Shown here one piece after another: positions 44,521 through 54,780 of a stretch of DNA of 64,000 bases (positions are counted from its first letter, which is position 1; every line of letters begins with the position of its first letter). The notes beneath the pieces are model-generated. The model ran no database searches and was not told the origin of the DNA. It was given only the letters and a program-made list of their open reading frames with translations. The stretch spans positions 1 through 64,000 of the forward strand of contig JARLHQ010000027.1 in assembly GCA_031292175.1 (NCBI GenBank), read 5' to 3'. Source of the DNA: Humidesulfovibrio sp. GTDB taxonomy: Bacteria > Desulfobacterota > Desulfovibrionia > Desulfovibrionales > Desulfovibrionaceae. Position numbers and translations under genes: made by a program.

Positions 44521-45867
44521 CTACCCCGCAATGGTGGGGCAGACGGACAGGGCCTCGTCGATGCACTCCTGCGGCAGCTCGTAGTTGGTCAGCTCGCCGC
44601 GCAGGTAGGCGTCGTAGCTGGCCAGGTCGAGCAGGCCATGGCCGGAGTAGAGGAACACCACCGTGGAGCCGGGCTTGGCGTTCTTGGCCACGTCGATGGC
44701 GCAGGCGATGGCGTGGCTGGTTTCTGGCGCGGGCAGGAAGCCCTCGGTGCGCAGGAAGAGCATGGCCGCCTCAAAGCAGTCGTTCTGGTAGTAGGCGCGG
44801 GCGTCGACCAGTCCCTCGGCCATAAGGTTGGACACGATGGGCGCCTCGCCGTGGTAGCGCAGACCGCCGGCGTGGATGGGCGCGGGCATAAAGGCGTGGC
44901 CCAGGGTGTGCATTTTCATAAGCGGGGTCAGCCGGGCCATGTCGCCGTAGTCGTAGCGGTAGGCGCCGCGGGTGAGCGTGGGGCAGGCCTTGGGCTCCGC
45001 CGCAACGAAGGTGATGTTCTCGCCGTTGAGTTTGCGGGGCAAAAACGGCAGCACGAGTCCGCCGAAGTTGGAGCCGCCGCCCACGCAGCCCACAAGGTAG
45101 TCCGGCTTCTCGCCGATCATGGCGAGCTGCTTCTCGGTCTCCAGGCCCACGACGGACTGGTGCAGCAGCACGTGGTTCAGCACGCTGCCGAGGGTGTACT
45201 TGGTGTCGTCATGGCTGGCGGCGTCTTCGACGGCCTCGCTGATGGCCAACCCCAGGCTGCCCTTGCAGTCCGGATCCTTGGCGAGCATGGCGCGGCCAGC
45301 GTTGGTCTTGTCCGAGGGCGAGGGGAAGATCTCTCCGCCGTAGCTGTTGATGAGGATCTTGCGGTAGGGCTTCTGCTCAAAGCTCACCTTGACCATGTAC
45401 ACCGTGCACTTCATGTCGAACATGCTGCAGGCGAAGGAGAGCGCGGTGCCCCACTGCCCCGCGCCGGTCTCGGTGGAGAGGCGTTTCACACCCTCGCGCT
45501 TGTTGTAGAACACCTGCGGCACGGAGGTGTTTGTCTTGTGCGAGCCGGAGGGCGAGACGGACTCGTTCTTGTAGTAGATGCGGCACTTGGAGCCGATGGC
45601 CTCCTCCAGGCGCTTGGCGCGCACCAGCGGCGTGGGCCGGAACAGGCGGTAGATGTCCTTCACCTGCTCGGGGATCTCAATGAAGCGCTGGGCGCTCATC
45701 TCCTGGGCGATGAGCTCCTTGGCAAAGATGGGCTCCAGCTTGTCCGGGGTCAGTATCTCGCCGGTGGTCGGGTCGCGCGGGGGGGCAAGCGGCGTGGGCA
45801 GGTCCGGCAGGACGTTGTACCACGCGCTGGGCATTTCGGATTGGGGCAGGTTGATTCTGGTCTCCAT
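44521..45867 (-). CDS. trpB2: TrpB2-type tryptophan synthase beta chain
   Basis: Joins indole and serine to give tryptophan. 448 residues, the longer TrpB2 class that works without tight TrpA contact. The PLP Lys is in [11 protein letters not shown] (about 115), [12 protein letters not shown] follows, and [11 protein letters not shown] binds phosphate (about 250). The ATG at 45867 has AGGAGG 4 bases upstream. A second, operon-linked trpB lies at 51.1-52.3 kb. Its 190-base leader encodes a Trp-rich peptide and a terminator, evidence for attenuation by Trp supply; it may salvage indole. Confidence 0.95.
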   Translation of the reverse strand: METRINLPQSEMPSAWYNVLPDLPTPLAPPRDPTTGEILTPDKLEPIFAKELIAQEMSAQRFIEIPEQVKDIYRLFRPTPLVRAKRLEEAIGSKCRIYYKNESVSPSGSHKTNTSVPQVFYNKREGVKRLSTETGAGQWGTALSFACSMFDMKCTVYMVKVSFEQKPYRKILINSYGGEIFPSPSDKTNAGRAMLAKDPDCKGSLGLAISEAVEDAASHDDTKYTLGSVLNHVLLHQSVVGLETEKQLAMIGEKPDYLVGCVGGGSNFGGLVLPFLPRKLNGENITFVAAEPKACPTLTRGAYRYDYGDMARLTPLMKMHTLGHAFMPAPIHAGGLRYHGEAPIVSNLMAEGLVDARAYYQNDCFEAAMLFLRTEGFLPAPETSHAIACAIDVAKNAKPGSTVVFLYSGHGLLDLASYDAYLRGELTNYELPQECIDEALSVCPTIAG

Positions 45868-45928
45868 GCATCCTCCTCGGGAGTGTTTTCGTCCGCGCCA
45901 GGAACCGCCCCTTTCGTGCGTCCGGCAC

Positions 45929-45966
45929 AAAAAAAGGGCCACGGTCCTATGAAGTCCGCGGCCCTT
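45929..45966 (-). terminator. Attenuator terminator in the trpB2 leader
   Basis: Minus-strand arms AAGGGCC(G)CGG and CCG(T)GGCCCTT, followed by T7 (A-run 45929-45935). It lies 29 bases after the leader peptide stop and 61 before the trpB2 ATG. A rival pairing joins GCGGACTTCAT of its 5' arm (45949-45959) with ATGAAGCCGC at 45990-45999, with one bulged A. Confidence 0.85.
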
Positions 45967-45995
45967 GAGTTCGAGCATCCGTCAAGTCGGCGGCT

Positions 45996-46058
45996 TCATT
46001 GCCTATGCCACCAGCGCCACCAGCACTCGCTGGAAATGTGTATAAGACTTTTACGCAT
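45996..46058 (-). CDS. Trp leader peptide of trpB2 (WWRWW)
   Basis: A 20-codon frame, MRKSLIHISSECWWRWWHRQ, with four Trp codons at 46008-46022, four to eight codons before the stop. Segment 1 (GGTGGC, within Trp codons 16-17) can pair with segment 2 (GCCGCC, 45989-45994). Segment 2 can instead pair with the terminator's 5' arm. A ribosome stalled on the first Trp codons frees segment 2, while one at the stop covers it. This is the classical trpL logic. The binding site is weak (TAGG), and the ATG is just 5 bases past the predicted -10. Confidence 0.9.
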   Translation of the reverse strand: MRKSLIHISSECWWRWWHRQ

Positions 46059-46063
46059 GCAGG

Positions 46064-46092
46064 TGCCTACCGCTGGCCAGAGCAATTGTCAA
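46064..46092 (-). promoter_or_regulatory. Candidate promoter of the trpB2 leader
   Basis: Perfect -35 TTGACA (46087-46092), 17-base spacer, weak -10 TAGGCA (46064-46069) on the minus strand. Same spacing and TAxxCA type of -10 as the promoter of the aromatic operon. Confidence 0.6.
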
Positions 46093-46214
46093 GGCGTGGG
46101 CGCGGAGCGTCCCAACCCGACGCTTGCCTTGAAGCCGAAGCCCGGCTATCAGGGGTGGCACGCGCTCGCCGCCGCGACCCGGCGCAGGGCTGCGAATTTT
46201 GTTCGGGAGGCATC

Positions 46215-47369
<1,155 letters not shown>

Positions 47370-47386
47370 GAATAGCTGACGCATTC

Positions 47387-47431
47387 AAGGCCGTCCGTTC
47401 CGGGTACGCCGGGGCGGACGGCCTTTTTTTT
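47387..47431 (+). terminator. Terminator of icd
   Basis: Perfect 11-bp arms AAGGCCGTCCG and CGGACGGCCTT, ending in a run of eight T. The T-run also forms the stop codon region of the convergent Hpt gene. Confidence 0.93.
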
Positions 47432-47849
47432 AGGCTTCGGGCGGCGTCTCGGCGGGAAGGGTCGTGGCCCAAAGCTCCTTGGGGCTCACCTGGGCAGCCT
47501 CCAACAAGACCTTTACCTGGGCCAGCACATAGACGCTCTCCCGCACCAGGGAACGGGCCAAGGCCTGGGCCTTGGGCTTATCGCCGCGCTTCACGGCGTC
47601 GCCCACGGCCTTGGCAAGGTCGCTCAAACCATAGGCGCGCACAGCCCCCGCGATGTTCACCAGCGAATGCAGCACGGTGCGTATGGCCATCTCGTCCCAG
47701 ACGGCCAGGTTCGCGCTGAGTTGCTGCACGCGTTCCGAGGCCTGGACCTGAAACAAACCAAGCATCTGCGCGAGCACGTCCTCGTTGCCGGAAAACGCCT
47801 CTTCAAGGTTCGCCAGGTTGATGCCTGTCGCCGTGAAAATTCTGTCCAT
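47430..47849 (-). CDS. Hpt-like phosphotransfer protein
   Basis: About 139 residues, all helical. LHSLVNIAGAVRAYGLSDLAKAV (about 68-90) matches the Hpt helix pair with the phospho-accepting His, although the usual HxLKG is HSLVN here. It likely relays phosphate from a hybrid kinase; none is adjacent. Start at 47849 is preferred because a G-rich stretch precedes it; 47864 is possible. Its stop lies in the icd terminator T-run. Confidence 0.7.
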   Translation of the reverse strand: MDRIFTATGINLANLEEAFSGNEDVLAQMLGLFQVQASERVQQLSANLAVWDEMAIRTVLHSLVNIAGAVRAYGLSDLAKAVGDAVKRGDKPKAQALARSLVRESVYVLAQVKVLLEAAQVSPKELWATTLPAETPPEA

Positions 47850-48045
47850 ACCCCCACCGTCCATATATACGGGCCAATCACTTTACGTATTCCTACTCCC
47901 CACAGGACGTTGCCGCAAGAGGAATATGAAAAACAAAGGGGCCGAAAGGTGAACTTCGCCTTCCCGGTTGCAACCTTCACTCTCAAGAGATATGGTTTAT
48001 AACGCAGGCAAGCCGCCCCTGCCAAACACAGTAAAGGATAATGGA

Positions 48046-48933
48046 ATGCACGCTGACGATCAGGTCGATGCGCGGCTCGTCGCCGCAAAACTCTCGGAAG
48101 TACGCTCTCTGGAAATTCTGCCCGAAAGCCTGGTCACCCTGGTGGAGCGGGTGCTGCCGCTGACGCGCCAGGCCAGACTCACGGCCCAGGTGCCCCTGCC
48201 CGCACGCGAAGCCATGGCCCCGGCCGACGCCCTGTTCGCAGGCAGCCCGCTGCTGCTGCGGCAGGATTTCCCCTTCGACATGGACCAGGCGCTCACGCTC
48301 GTCCCGCAGCTGCTGGATATCCTGGCCGCCACCGGAGAGGACGCCGCGGCCGTGAGCGCGACCCTGCGTCAGGCCATGGCCACGGGCGAACTGGACGTTA
48401 AGGCCGCACTCACGGCCCTGCCCGCCGGCGACGACGCCATTTTCGCCCACTGGCGGCAGGCGCTGCCCGGCAGCCCGCGCGCGCTCGATTTCATCATCAC
48501 CTCGGCGCTGGCCCCCAGCCTCGCCGCAGCAGCGGAAAAACTCGCCCCCCTCCTGCCGGAGAACCTTCCCCACGAGCACGGCCACTGCCCGCTCTGCGGC
48601 AGCCTGCCGTACATCTCGCTGTTGCGGGAAAAAGAGGGACAGCGCTTCGGCGTGTGCTCCTTCTGCGGGTTCGAGTACCGCATCCAGCGCATCGCCTGCG
48701 CCTACTGCGACGAGCATGCCCAGGACAAGCTCAAGCTTTTCCGGGTGGCCGAATACCCCGGCGTGCGCGTGGACGTGTGCGAGACCTGCAACATGTACAT
48801 CAAGACCCTGGACTTCCGCGAACTGGACAAGGACACCCTGCCGGCCCTGGACGACATGGCCAGCGTGGCGCTCGACATCCTGGCCCAGCAGCAGGGCTAC
48901 AAGCGGCCCACCCTTTCCGCCTGGGGTTTTTAA
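48046..48933 (+). CDS. fdhE: Formate dehydrogenase accessory protein FdhE
   Basis: Needed to assemble active formate dehydrogenase; it is thought to act on the iron-sulfur or redox state of the catalytic subunit. 295 residues. The C-terminal rubredoxin-like domain has four CxxC motifs: CPLCGSLPY, CSFCGFEYR, CAYCDEH and CETCNMYIKTLDFRE. ATG at 48046 has AAGGA upstream. No fdh structural gene is in the window. The 181-base gap upstream shows no gene. Confidence 0.95.
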   Translation: MHADDQVDARLVAAKLSEVRSLEILPESLVTLVERVLPLTRQARLTAQVPLPAREAMAPADALFAGSPLLLRQDFPFDMDQALTLVPQLLDILAATGEDAAAVSATLRQAMATGELDVKAALTALPAGDDAIFAHWRQALPGSPRALDFIITSALAPSLAAAAEKLAPLLPENLPHEHGHCPLCGSLPYISLLREKEGQRFGVCSFCGFEYRIQRIACAYCDEHAQDKLKLFRVAEYPGVRVDVCETCNMYIKTLDFRELDKDTLPALDDMASVALDILAQQQGYKRPTLSAWGF

Positions 48934-49009
48934 CCCGCCCGGCAACGCCCGCACCGACCGGCTTTCCGCCGCTCTTCCCATCGCGCCCGCTCTGTCGTAC
49001 CAGGGCCGC

Positions 49010-50221
49010 ATGGAACAAACGGCGGAGCCCGGCGCTGGCCCGGGCGCGGAACGGCGCATCGCGCACATCGACATGGACGCCTTCTTCGCGTCCGTGGAAC
49101 AGCTGGACCACCCCGAATGGCGCGGCAAACCGCTGGCCGTGGGCGATGGCCCGCGCTCAGTCGTCTCCGCCGCCAGCTACGAGATCCGCGCCTTTGGGGT
49201 GCACTCGGCCATGCCCGTGCTCCAGGCCAAAAAACTCTGCCCCCACGGGCTCTTCGTGCCCGTGCGCATGTGGCGCTACAAGGAGTTTTCGCGCCGGGTC
49301 ATGGCCGTGCTGCAACGCTTCTCCCCCCTGGTGGAGCAGGCCAGCGTGGACGAGGCTTACCTGGACGCCACTGGCCTGGAGCGGCTGTTCGGCCCGCCGG
49401 AGGAATTCGGCGAAGCCCTGCGCGCCGCAGTCCGGGAGGAAACCGGCCTCACCTGCTCTGTGGGCATCGCGCCCGTGCGCTTCCTGGCCAAGATCGCCTC
49501 GGACTTCCACAAGCCCGACGGGCTGACCATTATCCGGCCAGGGGAGGTGCGCGCCTTCCTCGACGCCCTGCCCGTGCAGAAGATCTCCGGCGTGGGCGGC
49601 CGAACGCTTGAGACATTAAAAAAACAGGGCGTGCGCCTGGCGGGCGACATTCTGCGCCACCCGCCGGAATTCTGGAAACACCACCTGGGTGAGCGCGGCC
49701 TGTGGCTGCATGCCCTGGCGCAAGGGCGCGACGACCGGCCCGTGACCCCCTTCACCCCGCCCAAGTCCTCCAGCGCGGAAAACACCTTCACCAAGGACAC
49801 GCGCGATTCCAAGGTCCTGCGGCGCTGGCTGCTTCTGCAAAGCGAGCGCGTGGGCGCGGACCTGCGCGCCCAGGGCGTGCGCGGCCGCACGGTCACGCTC
49901 AAGGCCAAGTTCGCGGACTTCACCCAGGTCACGCGCTCGCGCACGTTGGCCGAACCCGTGTGCGACACGCAGAGCATCTTCGACACCGCGCTGGCCCTGC
50001 TCGCCGAGCTGAACCCGAAGAAGGACCTGCGGCTCATCGGCGTGGGCGTGAGCCAGTTCGGTGAACGGCCGGCGCGACAGCTCTCGCTGCTCGACCTTGC
50101 GCCGCAGGACGCGCGGCCAGCCAAGCCCAAGGGCGCGCTGGACCAGGCGCTTGACGCGGTGCGCGGACGCTTCGGCAAGGGGGCCATTGTGCGGGGAGAC
50201 CTGCTGGACTTTGACGACTAG
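49010..50221 (+). CDS. dinB: DNA polymerase IV (Y family)
   Basis: Translesion polymerase of 403 residues. RIAHIDMDAFFASVEQLDHPEWRGKPLAV begins the fold, with SVDEAYLDATG carrying the catalytic Asp-Glu pair (about 115) and the little-finger domain after about 240. No clear C-terminal beta-clamp box is seen; QLSLLDL (about 366) is the best candidate. It lies 76 bases after fdhE and converges on trpA. No LexA-type box was seen. Confidence 0.94.
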   Translation: MEQTAEPGAGPGAERRIAHIDMDAFFASVEQLDHPEWRGKPLAVGDGPRSVVSAASYEIRAFGVHSAMPVLQAKKLCPHGLFVPVRMWRYKEFSRRVMAVLQRFSPLVEQASVDEAYLDATGLERLFGPPEEFGEALRAAVREETGLTCSVGIAPVRFLAKIASDFHKPDGLTIIRPGEVRAFLDALPVQKISGVGGRTLETLKKQGVRLAGDILRHPPEFWKHHLGERGLWLHALAQGRDDRPVTPFTPPKSSSAENTFTKDTRDSKVLRRWLLLQSERVGADLRAQGVRGRTVTLKAKFADFTQVTRSRTLAEPVCDTQSIFDTALALLAELNPKKDLRLIGVGVSQFGERPARQLSLLDLAPQDARPAKPKGALDQALDAVRGRFGKGAIVRGDLLDFDD

Positions 50222-50222
50222 C

Positions 50223-50260
50223 AAAAAATACGGGGCGGAAGGCCAAAGCCCCCCGCCCCG
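50223..50260 (-). terminator. Terminator at the end of the aromatic operon
   Basis: Arms CGGGGCGG and CCGCCCCG; minus-strand T6 (A-run 50223-50228). It sits between dinB and trpA stops. Confidence 0.85.
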
Positions 50261-50281
50261 CTCCACACCGGCTCTACCGGA

Positions 50282-51064
50282 TTATTTCCAGATCTGCATG
50301 AATCCTTTCGAGTCGCCGCCCGCGTCGATGTGCCGGATGAGCGCGCTGCCGAACACGGCGGCGTCCACCAGGCCCGCAAGTTCCTTCAGCTGGTCCGGGT
50401 GCTTGAGGCCGAAGCCCAGGGCCACGGGCACCGGGAAGGCGGCCTTGGCCGTCTCAAGGCCTTGCTTCAAGTGCGCGGGCAGGCCGGTGGTGTCGAAGCT
50501 TGCGCGCACGCCCGTGGTGCCCAGGACGGACACGAAGTAGACAAAGCCCTTGGCGTCTGCGCCATAGAGGGCCATGCGCGCAGGCGTTGTGTTCAGCCCC
50601 ACCAGCGGGATGAGCACCAGCCCGTGCGGGTCAAAGGCCGCGTGGACACGGTCCGATTCCTCAAAGGGCACGTCGGCCAGGATGACGCCATGCACCCCGG
50701 CCGAGACAGCGTCCCGCGCAAAGGCCTCCAGCCCGTACTGCAGCACCGGGTTCAGATAGCCCATGAGGACGAGGCCCGCCTGGTAGCGGCCCTTGCGCGC
50801 GGCCAGCTCCCCCAGGATCCACTTGAGATTCACGCCAGCGTCCAGGCACTTGAGCGAGGCGTGCTCCACCACCGGGCCGTCGGCCACGGGATCGGAGAAC
50901 GGCATGCCGATCTCGATGATGTCCGCGCCGCTGGCGTCCAGGGCATCGATCTCATCCCAAAAGCGCTTCTTGTCCGGGTAGCCGGCGGGCAGGAAGGGGA
51001 TCAACGCCAGCCGACCCTTGGCGCGGGCGGCCTCGATGCGTTTGGTCAGTATATTGGTGCTCAC
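50282..51064 (-). CDS. trpA: Tryptophan synthase alpha chain
   Basis: Releases indole from indole-3-glycerol phosphate for TrpB. 260-residue TIM barrel with IPFLPAGYPD, the catalytic region DIIEIGMPFSDPVADGP (Glu and Asp, about 45-60) and the phosphate-binding GFGLKHPDQLKELAG. The start is GTG at 51064. It is the last gene of the operon, 10 bases after trpB. Confidence 0.97.
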   Translation of the reverse strand: MSTNILTKRIEAARAKGRLALIPFLPAGYPDKKRFWDEIDALDASGADIIEIGMPFSDPVADGPVVEHASLKCLDAGVNLKWILGELAARKGRYQAGLVLMGYLNPVLQYGLEAFARDAVSAGVHGVILADVPFEESDRVHAAFDPHGLVLIPLVGLNTTPARMALYGADAKGFVYFVSVLGTTGVRASFDTTGLPAHLKQGLETAKAAFPVPVALGFGLKHPDQLKELAGLVDAAVFGSALIRHIDAGGDSKGFMQIWK

Positions 51065-51074
51065 GTTCGCCCCC

Positions 51075-52253
51075 TTACGCCTTCTGCGCCAGATAGTCGT
51101 TCACGATGTCCAGATCCTTGTCGCCACGGCCGGAGAGGCAGACGACCACGTTCGAGCCGGGCTTGAACCCGTCCGCGTTCTTGAGCACCCAGCCCAGCGC
51201 ATGGGAGCTTTCCAGCGCGGGCATGATGCCCTCGTTGCGCGAAAGCTCCACAAAGGCGTCGAGCGCCACGTCATCGGTGACGGACACATACAAGGCGCGG
51301 CCGCTGGCCTGGTAGGCCGCGTGCTCCGGCCCCACGCCGGGATAGTCCAGGCCGGGGGCGATGGAGTGCGAGGGCAGGATCTGCCCCTCGTCCGTCTGGA
51401 TGAGCTGGGTGAGCATGCCGTGCAGCACGCCGGGACTGCCCTGCTTGGACAGGGGCGCGGAGTGCCAGTCGCCGGGCTTGCCGGTACCGGCGGCCTCCAC
51501 GCCGACGAGCCGCACCTTGGCATCGGGCACGAACTCGTGGAACGCGCCAATGGCGTTGGAGCCGCCCCCCACGCAGGCCACGACGTAGTCGGGCAGGCAG
51601 CCCGCCTGGTCGAGCATCTGCGTCCGGGCCTCGCGGCTGATGATGGCCTGCAGCTCACGCACGAGCAGCGGAAAGGGATGCGGGCCGGCGGCGGTGCCAA
51701 AGCAGTAGTGGGTCGTCTCCTGCTCGGCGATCCAGGCGCGCAGGGCGGCGTTGATGGCGTCCTTCAAGGTCTTGGTGCCGGAATCCACGGCCACAACCTC
51801 GGCCCCGAAGAGCCGCATGCGGCGCACGTTCAGGCTCTGGCGCTCCACGTCCGTGGCGCCCATGTAGATGGTGCATTCAAGGCCCAGGCGCGCGGCGGCA
51901 AGCGCCGAGGCCACGCCGTGCTGGCCCGCGCCGGTCTCGGCCAATAGCCGCGTCTTGCCGAGCTTCTTGGCGAGCAGGGCCTGACCGATGGTGTTGTTCA
52001 CCTTGTGCGCGCCGCCGTGGGCCAGGTCCTCGCGCTTGAGCCAGAGCTTGACGCCCAGCTTGGCCGAGAGGTTGGGACAGAAGGTCAGGGCCGTGGGCCG
52101 GCCCACGAAGTGCTTGAGCTCGCTCGCCAGTTCGTCCCGAAATTCCTTGGAGGGCAGGATGCGCGCCATGGCATCCTCAAGCTCCAAAAGCGGGGGCATG
52201 AGCAGCTCGGGCACGAACTGCCCGCCAAATTCGCCGAAGTAGCCTTTCTTCAC
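51075..52253 (-). CDS. trpB: Tryptophan synthase beta chain (TrpB1)
   Basis: Joins indole and serine. 392 residues of the standard TrpA-partner class. GYFGEFGGQFVPELLMP starts it, the PLP Lys is in HGGAHKVNNTIGQ (about 90), followed by LAETGAGQHGVA and GCVGGGSNA-type VGGGSNAIG near 240. The ATG overlaps the trpF stop (ATGA). Confidence 0.98.
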   Translation of the reverse strand: MKKGYFGEFGGQFVPELLMPPLLELEDAMARILPSKEFRDELASELKHFVGRPTALTFCPNLSAKLGVKLWLKREDLAHGGAHKVNNTIGQALLAKKLGKTRLLAETGAGQHGVASALAAARLGLECTIYMGATDVERQSLNVRRMRLFGAEVVAVDSGTKTLKDAINAALRAWIAEQETTHYCFGTAAGPHPFPLLVRELQAIISREARTQMLDQAGCLPDYVVACVGGGSNAIGAFHEFVPDAKVRLVGVEAAGTGKPGDWHSAPLSKQGSPGVLHGMLTQLIQTDEGQILPSHSIAPGLDYPGVGPEHAAYQASGRALYVSVTDDVALDAFVELSRNEGIMPALESSHALGWVLKNADGFKPGSNVVVCLSGRGDKDLDIVNDYLAQKA

Positions 52254-52927
52254 GGGTTCTCCCCTTTCGTTTGGGCCGCGCGCAGGGCGGAGAACGCCTC
52301 GCGCAGCTTCGTTTTGTCCTTGATGCCCGGCGCACGTTCCACGCCGGAATTGAGGTCCAGGCCGCTCGGCCTGAACCGGGCAAGAGCGGGGCCAATGGTA
52401 TCCGGTCCGAGGCCCCCGGCCAGCAGCCAGGGCTTAGGGAAACGCGTCGCGGCCAGGATCTCCGCCGCCCGTTCCTCCACGGCCCGGCCATGTCCGCCGC
52501 CGCCGCTGCCCGCGTCCACCAGGAACAGGCGGCAGAGGGAGGCGAAGCGGTCCACCTCGGCTTGGAAGGCGTCAACAGTCGCGGCCCTCTCGGGCCAAAG
52601 CACCTTGATGATCCGATCCTGGCCCAGCCCCGCGCCAAGGGCGGCGCAAAAGGCCTCGTCCTGCCCGCCGTGCAGCTGGGCCAAGTCGAGCCTGCCCGCA
52701 TCCATGAGGGCGCGCGTTTCGTCCGCGCTCTGCCCCACGAATACGCCCACCTTGAGCGCCCCCAGCAGGTCCGCGCCCTTGTCCAGGCTCGCTGGCAGCT
52801 CCGGGGCCACGCAGCGCGAACTTTTGGGGTGGAAGATGAAGCCCAGCAGATCCGCGCCCAGGGCGGCGGCTAACCGCGCGTCCTCCGGCCGGGTGATGCC
52901 GCAGACCTTCGCCAGCAGACGATTCAT
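52250..52927 (-). CDS. trpF: Phosphoribosylanthranilate isomerase
   Basis: Third trp step. 225-residue TIM barrel with the catalytic Cys in KVCGITRPEDA (residue about 9), LAQLHG, and the Asp of FLVDAGSGGGG. The phosphate site is GGLGPD. Starts 1 base after trpC ends and overlaps trpB. Confidence 0.96.
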   Translation of the reverse strand: MNRLLAKVCGITRPEDARLAAALGADLLGFIFHPKSSRCVAPELPASLDKGADLLGALKVGVFVGQSADETRALMDAGRLDLAQLHGGQDEAFCAALGAGLGQDRIIKVLWPERAATVDAFQAEVDRFASLCRLFLVDAGSGGGGHGRAVEERAAEILAATRFPKPWLLAGGLGPDTIGPALARFRPSGLDLNSGVERAPGIKDKTKLREAFSALRAAQTKGENP

Positions 52928-52928
52928 G

Positions 52929-53756
52929 CTAGGCGTCCCCCTGCTCCGCCGCGGCGCGCCGGGCGGCGGACACGCCCGCCAGTTCGGCCAGGGCCGCGCC
53001 AGGGTCGGGCCGACTCATGAGCGAGGTGCCAATGAGCACGGCGTCATAGCCCAGGTCGGCCATCTCGTTCAGCTGCGCCGGAGTCTCCAGGCCGCTGGCG
53101 CTGATCCAGATTTCGCCCAAGCCCTTGGTGCGAGCCAGCCGTCGTGAAACGGCGAGGTCCGTCTTGAGCGTGTCAAGGTCGCGGTTGTTCACCTGGATGA
53201 TCTCCGCCCCGGCCCAGCGGGCCATGTCCAGATCGGCCTCGTCGAAGACCTCGCACACGGCCTCCAGGCTGTGTTCGCGGCAGAGTTCGAGCATCTCGCG
53301 CACCTCGGACGTGCCGGGAAACATGCGCATGATGAGCAGCAGCGCCGAGGCCGGAGTGGCCGCAGTCTCCAGCACCTGCGCGGGGTCCAGCAGGAAGTCC
53401 TTGCGCAACATGGGCTTGCCCGCGAAGGCCATGGCCTCGAGGAAGTCCAGACGGCCCTGGAAGTGGGCCTGCTCCGTGAGCACGGAAAAGGCCGCCGCGC
53501 CGTTGTCCGCATACATGCGGGCCACGTCAGCCGGGGTCAGCTCCAGGTTGATGACTCCCCGCGAGGGCGAGGCGCGCTTGTACTCGGCGATGACCGCGGG
53601 CGCGCCAGCGCCGCGCAGGGCCCGGCTGAACAGGGGGCGTTCTCCACCATCGGGGAAATGCCAGGGCGGCGGCAGCTCTCCGGCCTCGGCCAGCTTGCGC
53701 AAGCGGGTTATGCCCGGCAGCTGCGCCTCGCGGAACTGTGCAAGCATCTTATTCAC
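52929..53756 (-). CDS. trpC: Indole-3-glycerol-phosphate synthase
   Basis: Closes the indole ring. 275-residue barrel with VIAEYKRASPSRG (catalytic Lys, about 60), PMLRKDFLLDPAQV and VNNRDLDTLKTD; ISASGLETP replaces the usual SESGI. Start is GTG at 53756 with AGGAGG 7 bases upstream; this overlaps the end of trpD by 8 bases. Confidence 0.96.
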   Translation of the reverse strand: MNKMLAQFREAQLPGITRLRKLAEAGELPPPWHFPDGGERPLFSRALRGAGAPAVIAEYKRASPSRGVINLELTPADVARMYADNGAAAFSVLTEQAHFQGRLDFLEAMAFAGKPMLRKDFLLDPAQVLETAATPASALLLIMRMFPGTSEVREMLELCREHSLEAVCEVFDEADLDMARWAGAEIIQVNNRDLDTLKTDLAVSRRLARTKGLGEIWISASGLETPAQLNEMADLGYDAVLIGTSLMSRPDPGAALAELAGVSAARRAAAEQGDA

Positions 53757-54768
53757 CAGCAAACCTCCTGGCCGCGCCGTCGGCCACGGCTTGCCTGGCC
53801 TCGGCCATGCACGCGGCGAGCGGCTTGCCCGTGGCCAAGTGCAGAGCCGCGCCCAGATTCAACGCGGTCATGGCCTGCATGGCCGAGTTGGCCCGGCCGG
53901 AAAGTACGGCCTTGATGGCCGCGAGCGCCGCGGACTTGTCCGTCACGCGCACATCCTCCGGGCTGAACCCCGCCAGCCCATACTCCGCCGGATCAAGCCG
54001 GAAGGGCGACACCCCGCCGCCAGCCACGGCAAAGCCCGTGGACGGGCCGAAGGGCGTCAGCTCGTCAAAGCCGCCCTTGGCGCCGTCCGAACCGTGGATG
54101 ACGAGCGCTGTAACCTCCGGCGCAAGGCGGGCCAGGGTGTCGGCCATGAGCGGCAAGGCCGCGGCCTGCCCCACGCCGAGCAGCTGGTGGCTGGGCCGCG
54201 CCGGGTTCAGCAACGGTCCCATGAGGTTGAACAGAGTGCGCACGCCAAGCTCGCGGCGTACCGGAGCGATGTGCGCGAAGGCCGGGTGGTAATTGGGCGC
54301 AAAGAGGAACACGAAGCCGCTTTTCTCAAGCTCCTCCGCCACCTCGTCCGGGCCGATGGAAAGCGAAAGGCCCAGCCCCTCCAGGGCGTCCGCGCTGCCG
54401 CTGGAGGAGGACACGGCCCGGTTGCCATGCTTCACCACCCGGTGCCCCAAGGCCGCCAGAAAAAGCGACACCGCCGTGGAGCAGTTGAAGCTGCTCGTCA
54501 GGTCACCCCCGGTGCCCACGACGTCCAGAATGAGCGCGTCCTTGGGCAGCCCTTTCACCAGCCGCGCCTTGGCCAGCCCGGCGCGGCCCGCCTCGGCCAG
54601 CTCCACCGGGGTCTCGCCCTTGGCGCGCAGACCCATGAGCAGGGCGCCGGCCTGCGCCGGGGTCAAGAGCCCCTCGAAGAGCTCGCCAAAGGCGAAGGCC
54701 GCCTGCCCGGGGCTCAGGTCGACGCGGTTGCCCAGGGTATCCAGAATCTCCCGCATGTTCACGCTCAC
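53749..54768 (-). CDS. trpD: Anthranilate phosphoribosyltransferase
   Basis: Adds phosphoribose to anthranilate. 339 residues with DVVGTGGDLTSSFNCSTAVSLFLAALG (PRPP loop, about 80), VKHGNRAVSSSSGSADALE and the later metal-site region. Starts with GTG at 54768 following GGAGGCGTACC. It is not fused to trpG, unlike in enterobacteria. Confidence 0.97.
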   Translation of the reverse strand: MSVNMREILDTLGNRVDLSPGQAAFAFGELFEGLLTPAQAGALLMGLRAKGETPVELAEAGRAGLAKARLVKGLPKDALILDVVGTGGDLTSSFNCSTAVSLFLAALGHRVVKHGNRAVSSSSGSADALEGLGLSLSIGPDEVAEELEKSGFVFLFAPNYHPAFAHIAPVRRELGVRTLFNLMGPLLNPARPSHQLLGVGQAAALPLMADTLARLAPEVTALVIHGSDGAKGGFDELTPFGPSTGFAVAGGGVSPFRLDPAEYGLAGFSPEDVRVTDKSAALAAIKAVLSGRANSAMQAMTALNLGAALHLATGKPLAACMAEARQAVADGAARRFAGE

Positions 54769-54780
54769 GGTACGCCTCCG

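Noticed and set aside
46130-46214. A TGGCAC sequence before icd, considered as a sigma-54 promoter
   Set aside because: No TTGC element at the right distance; only the -24 half resembles the consensus.
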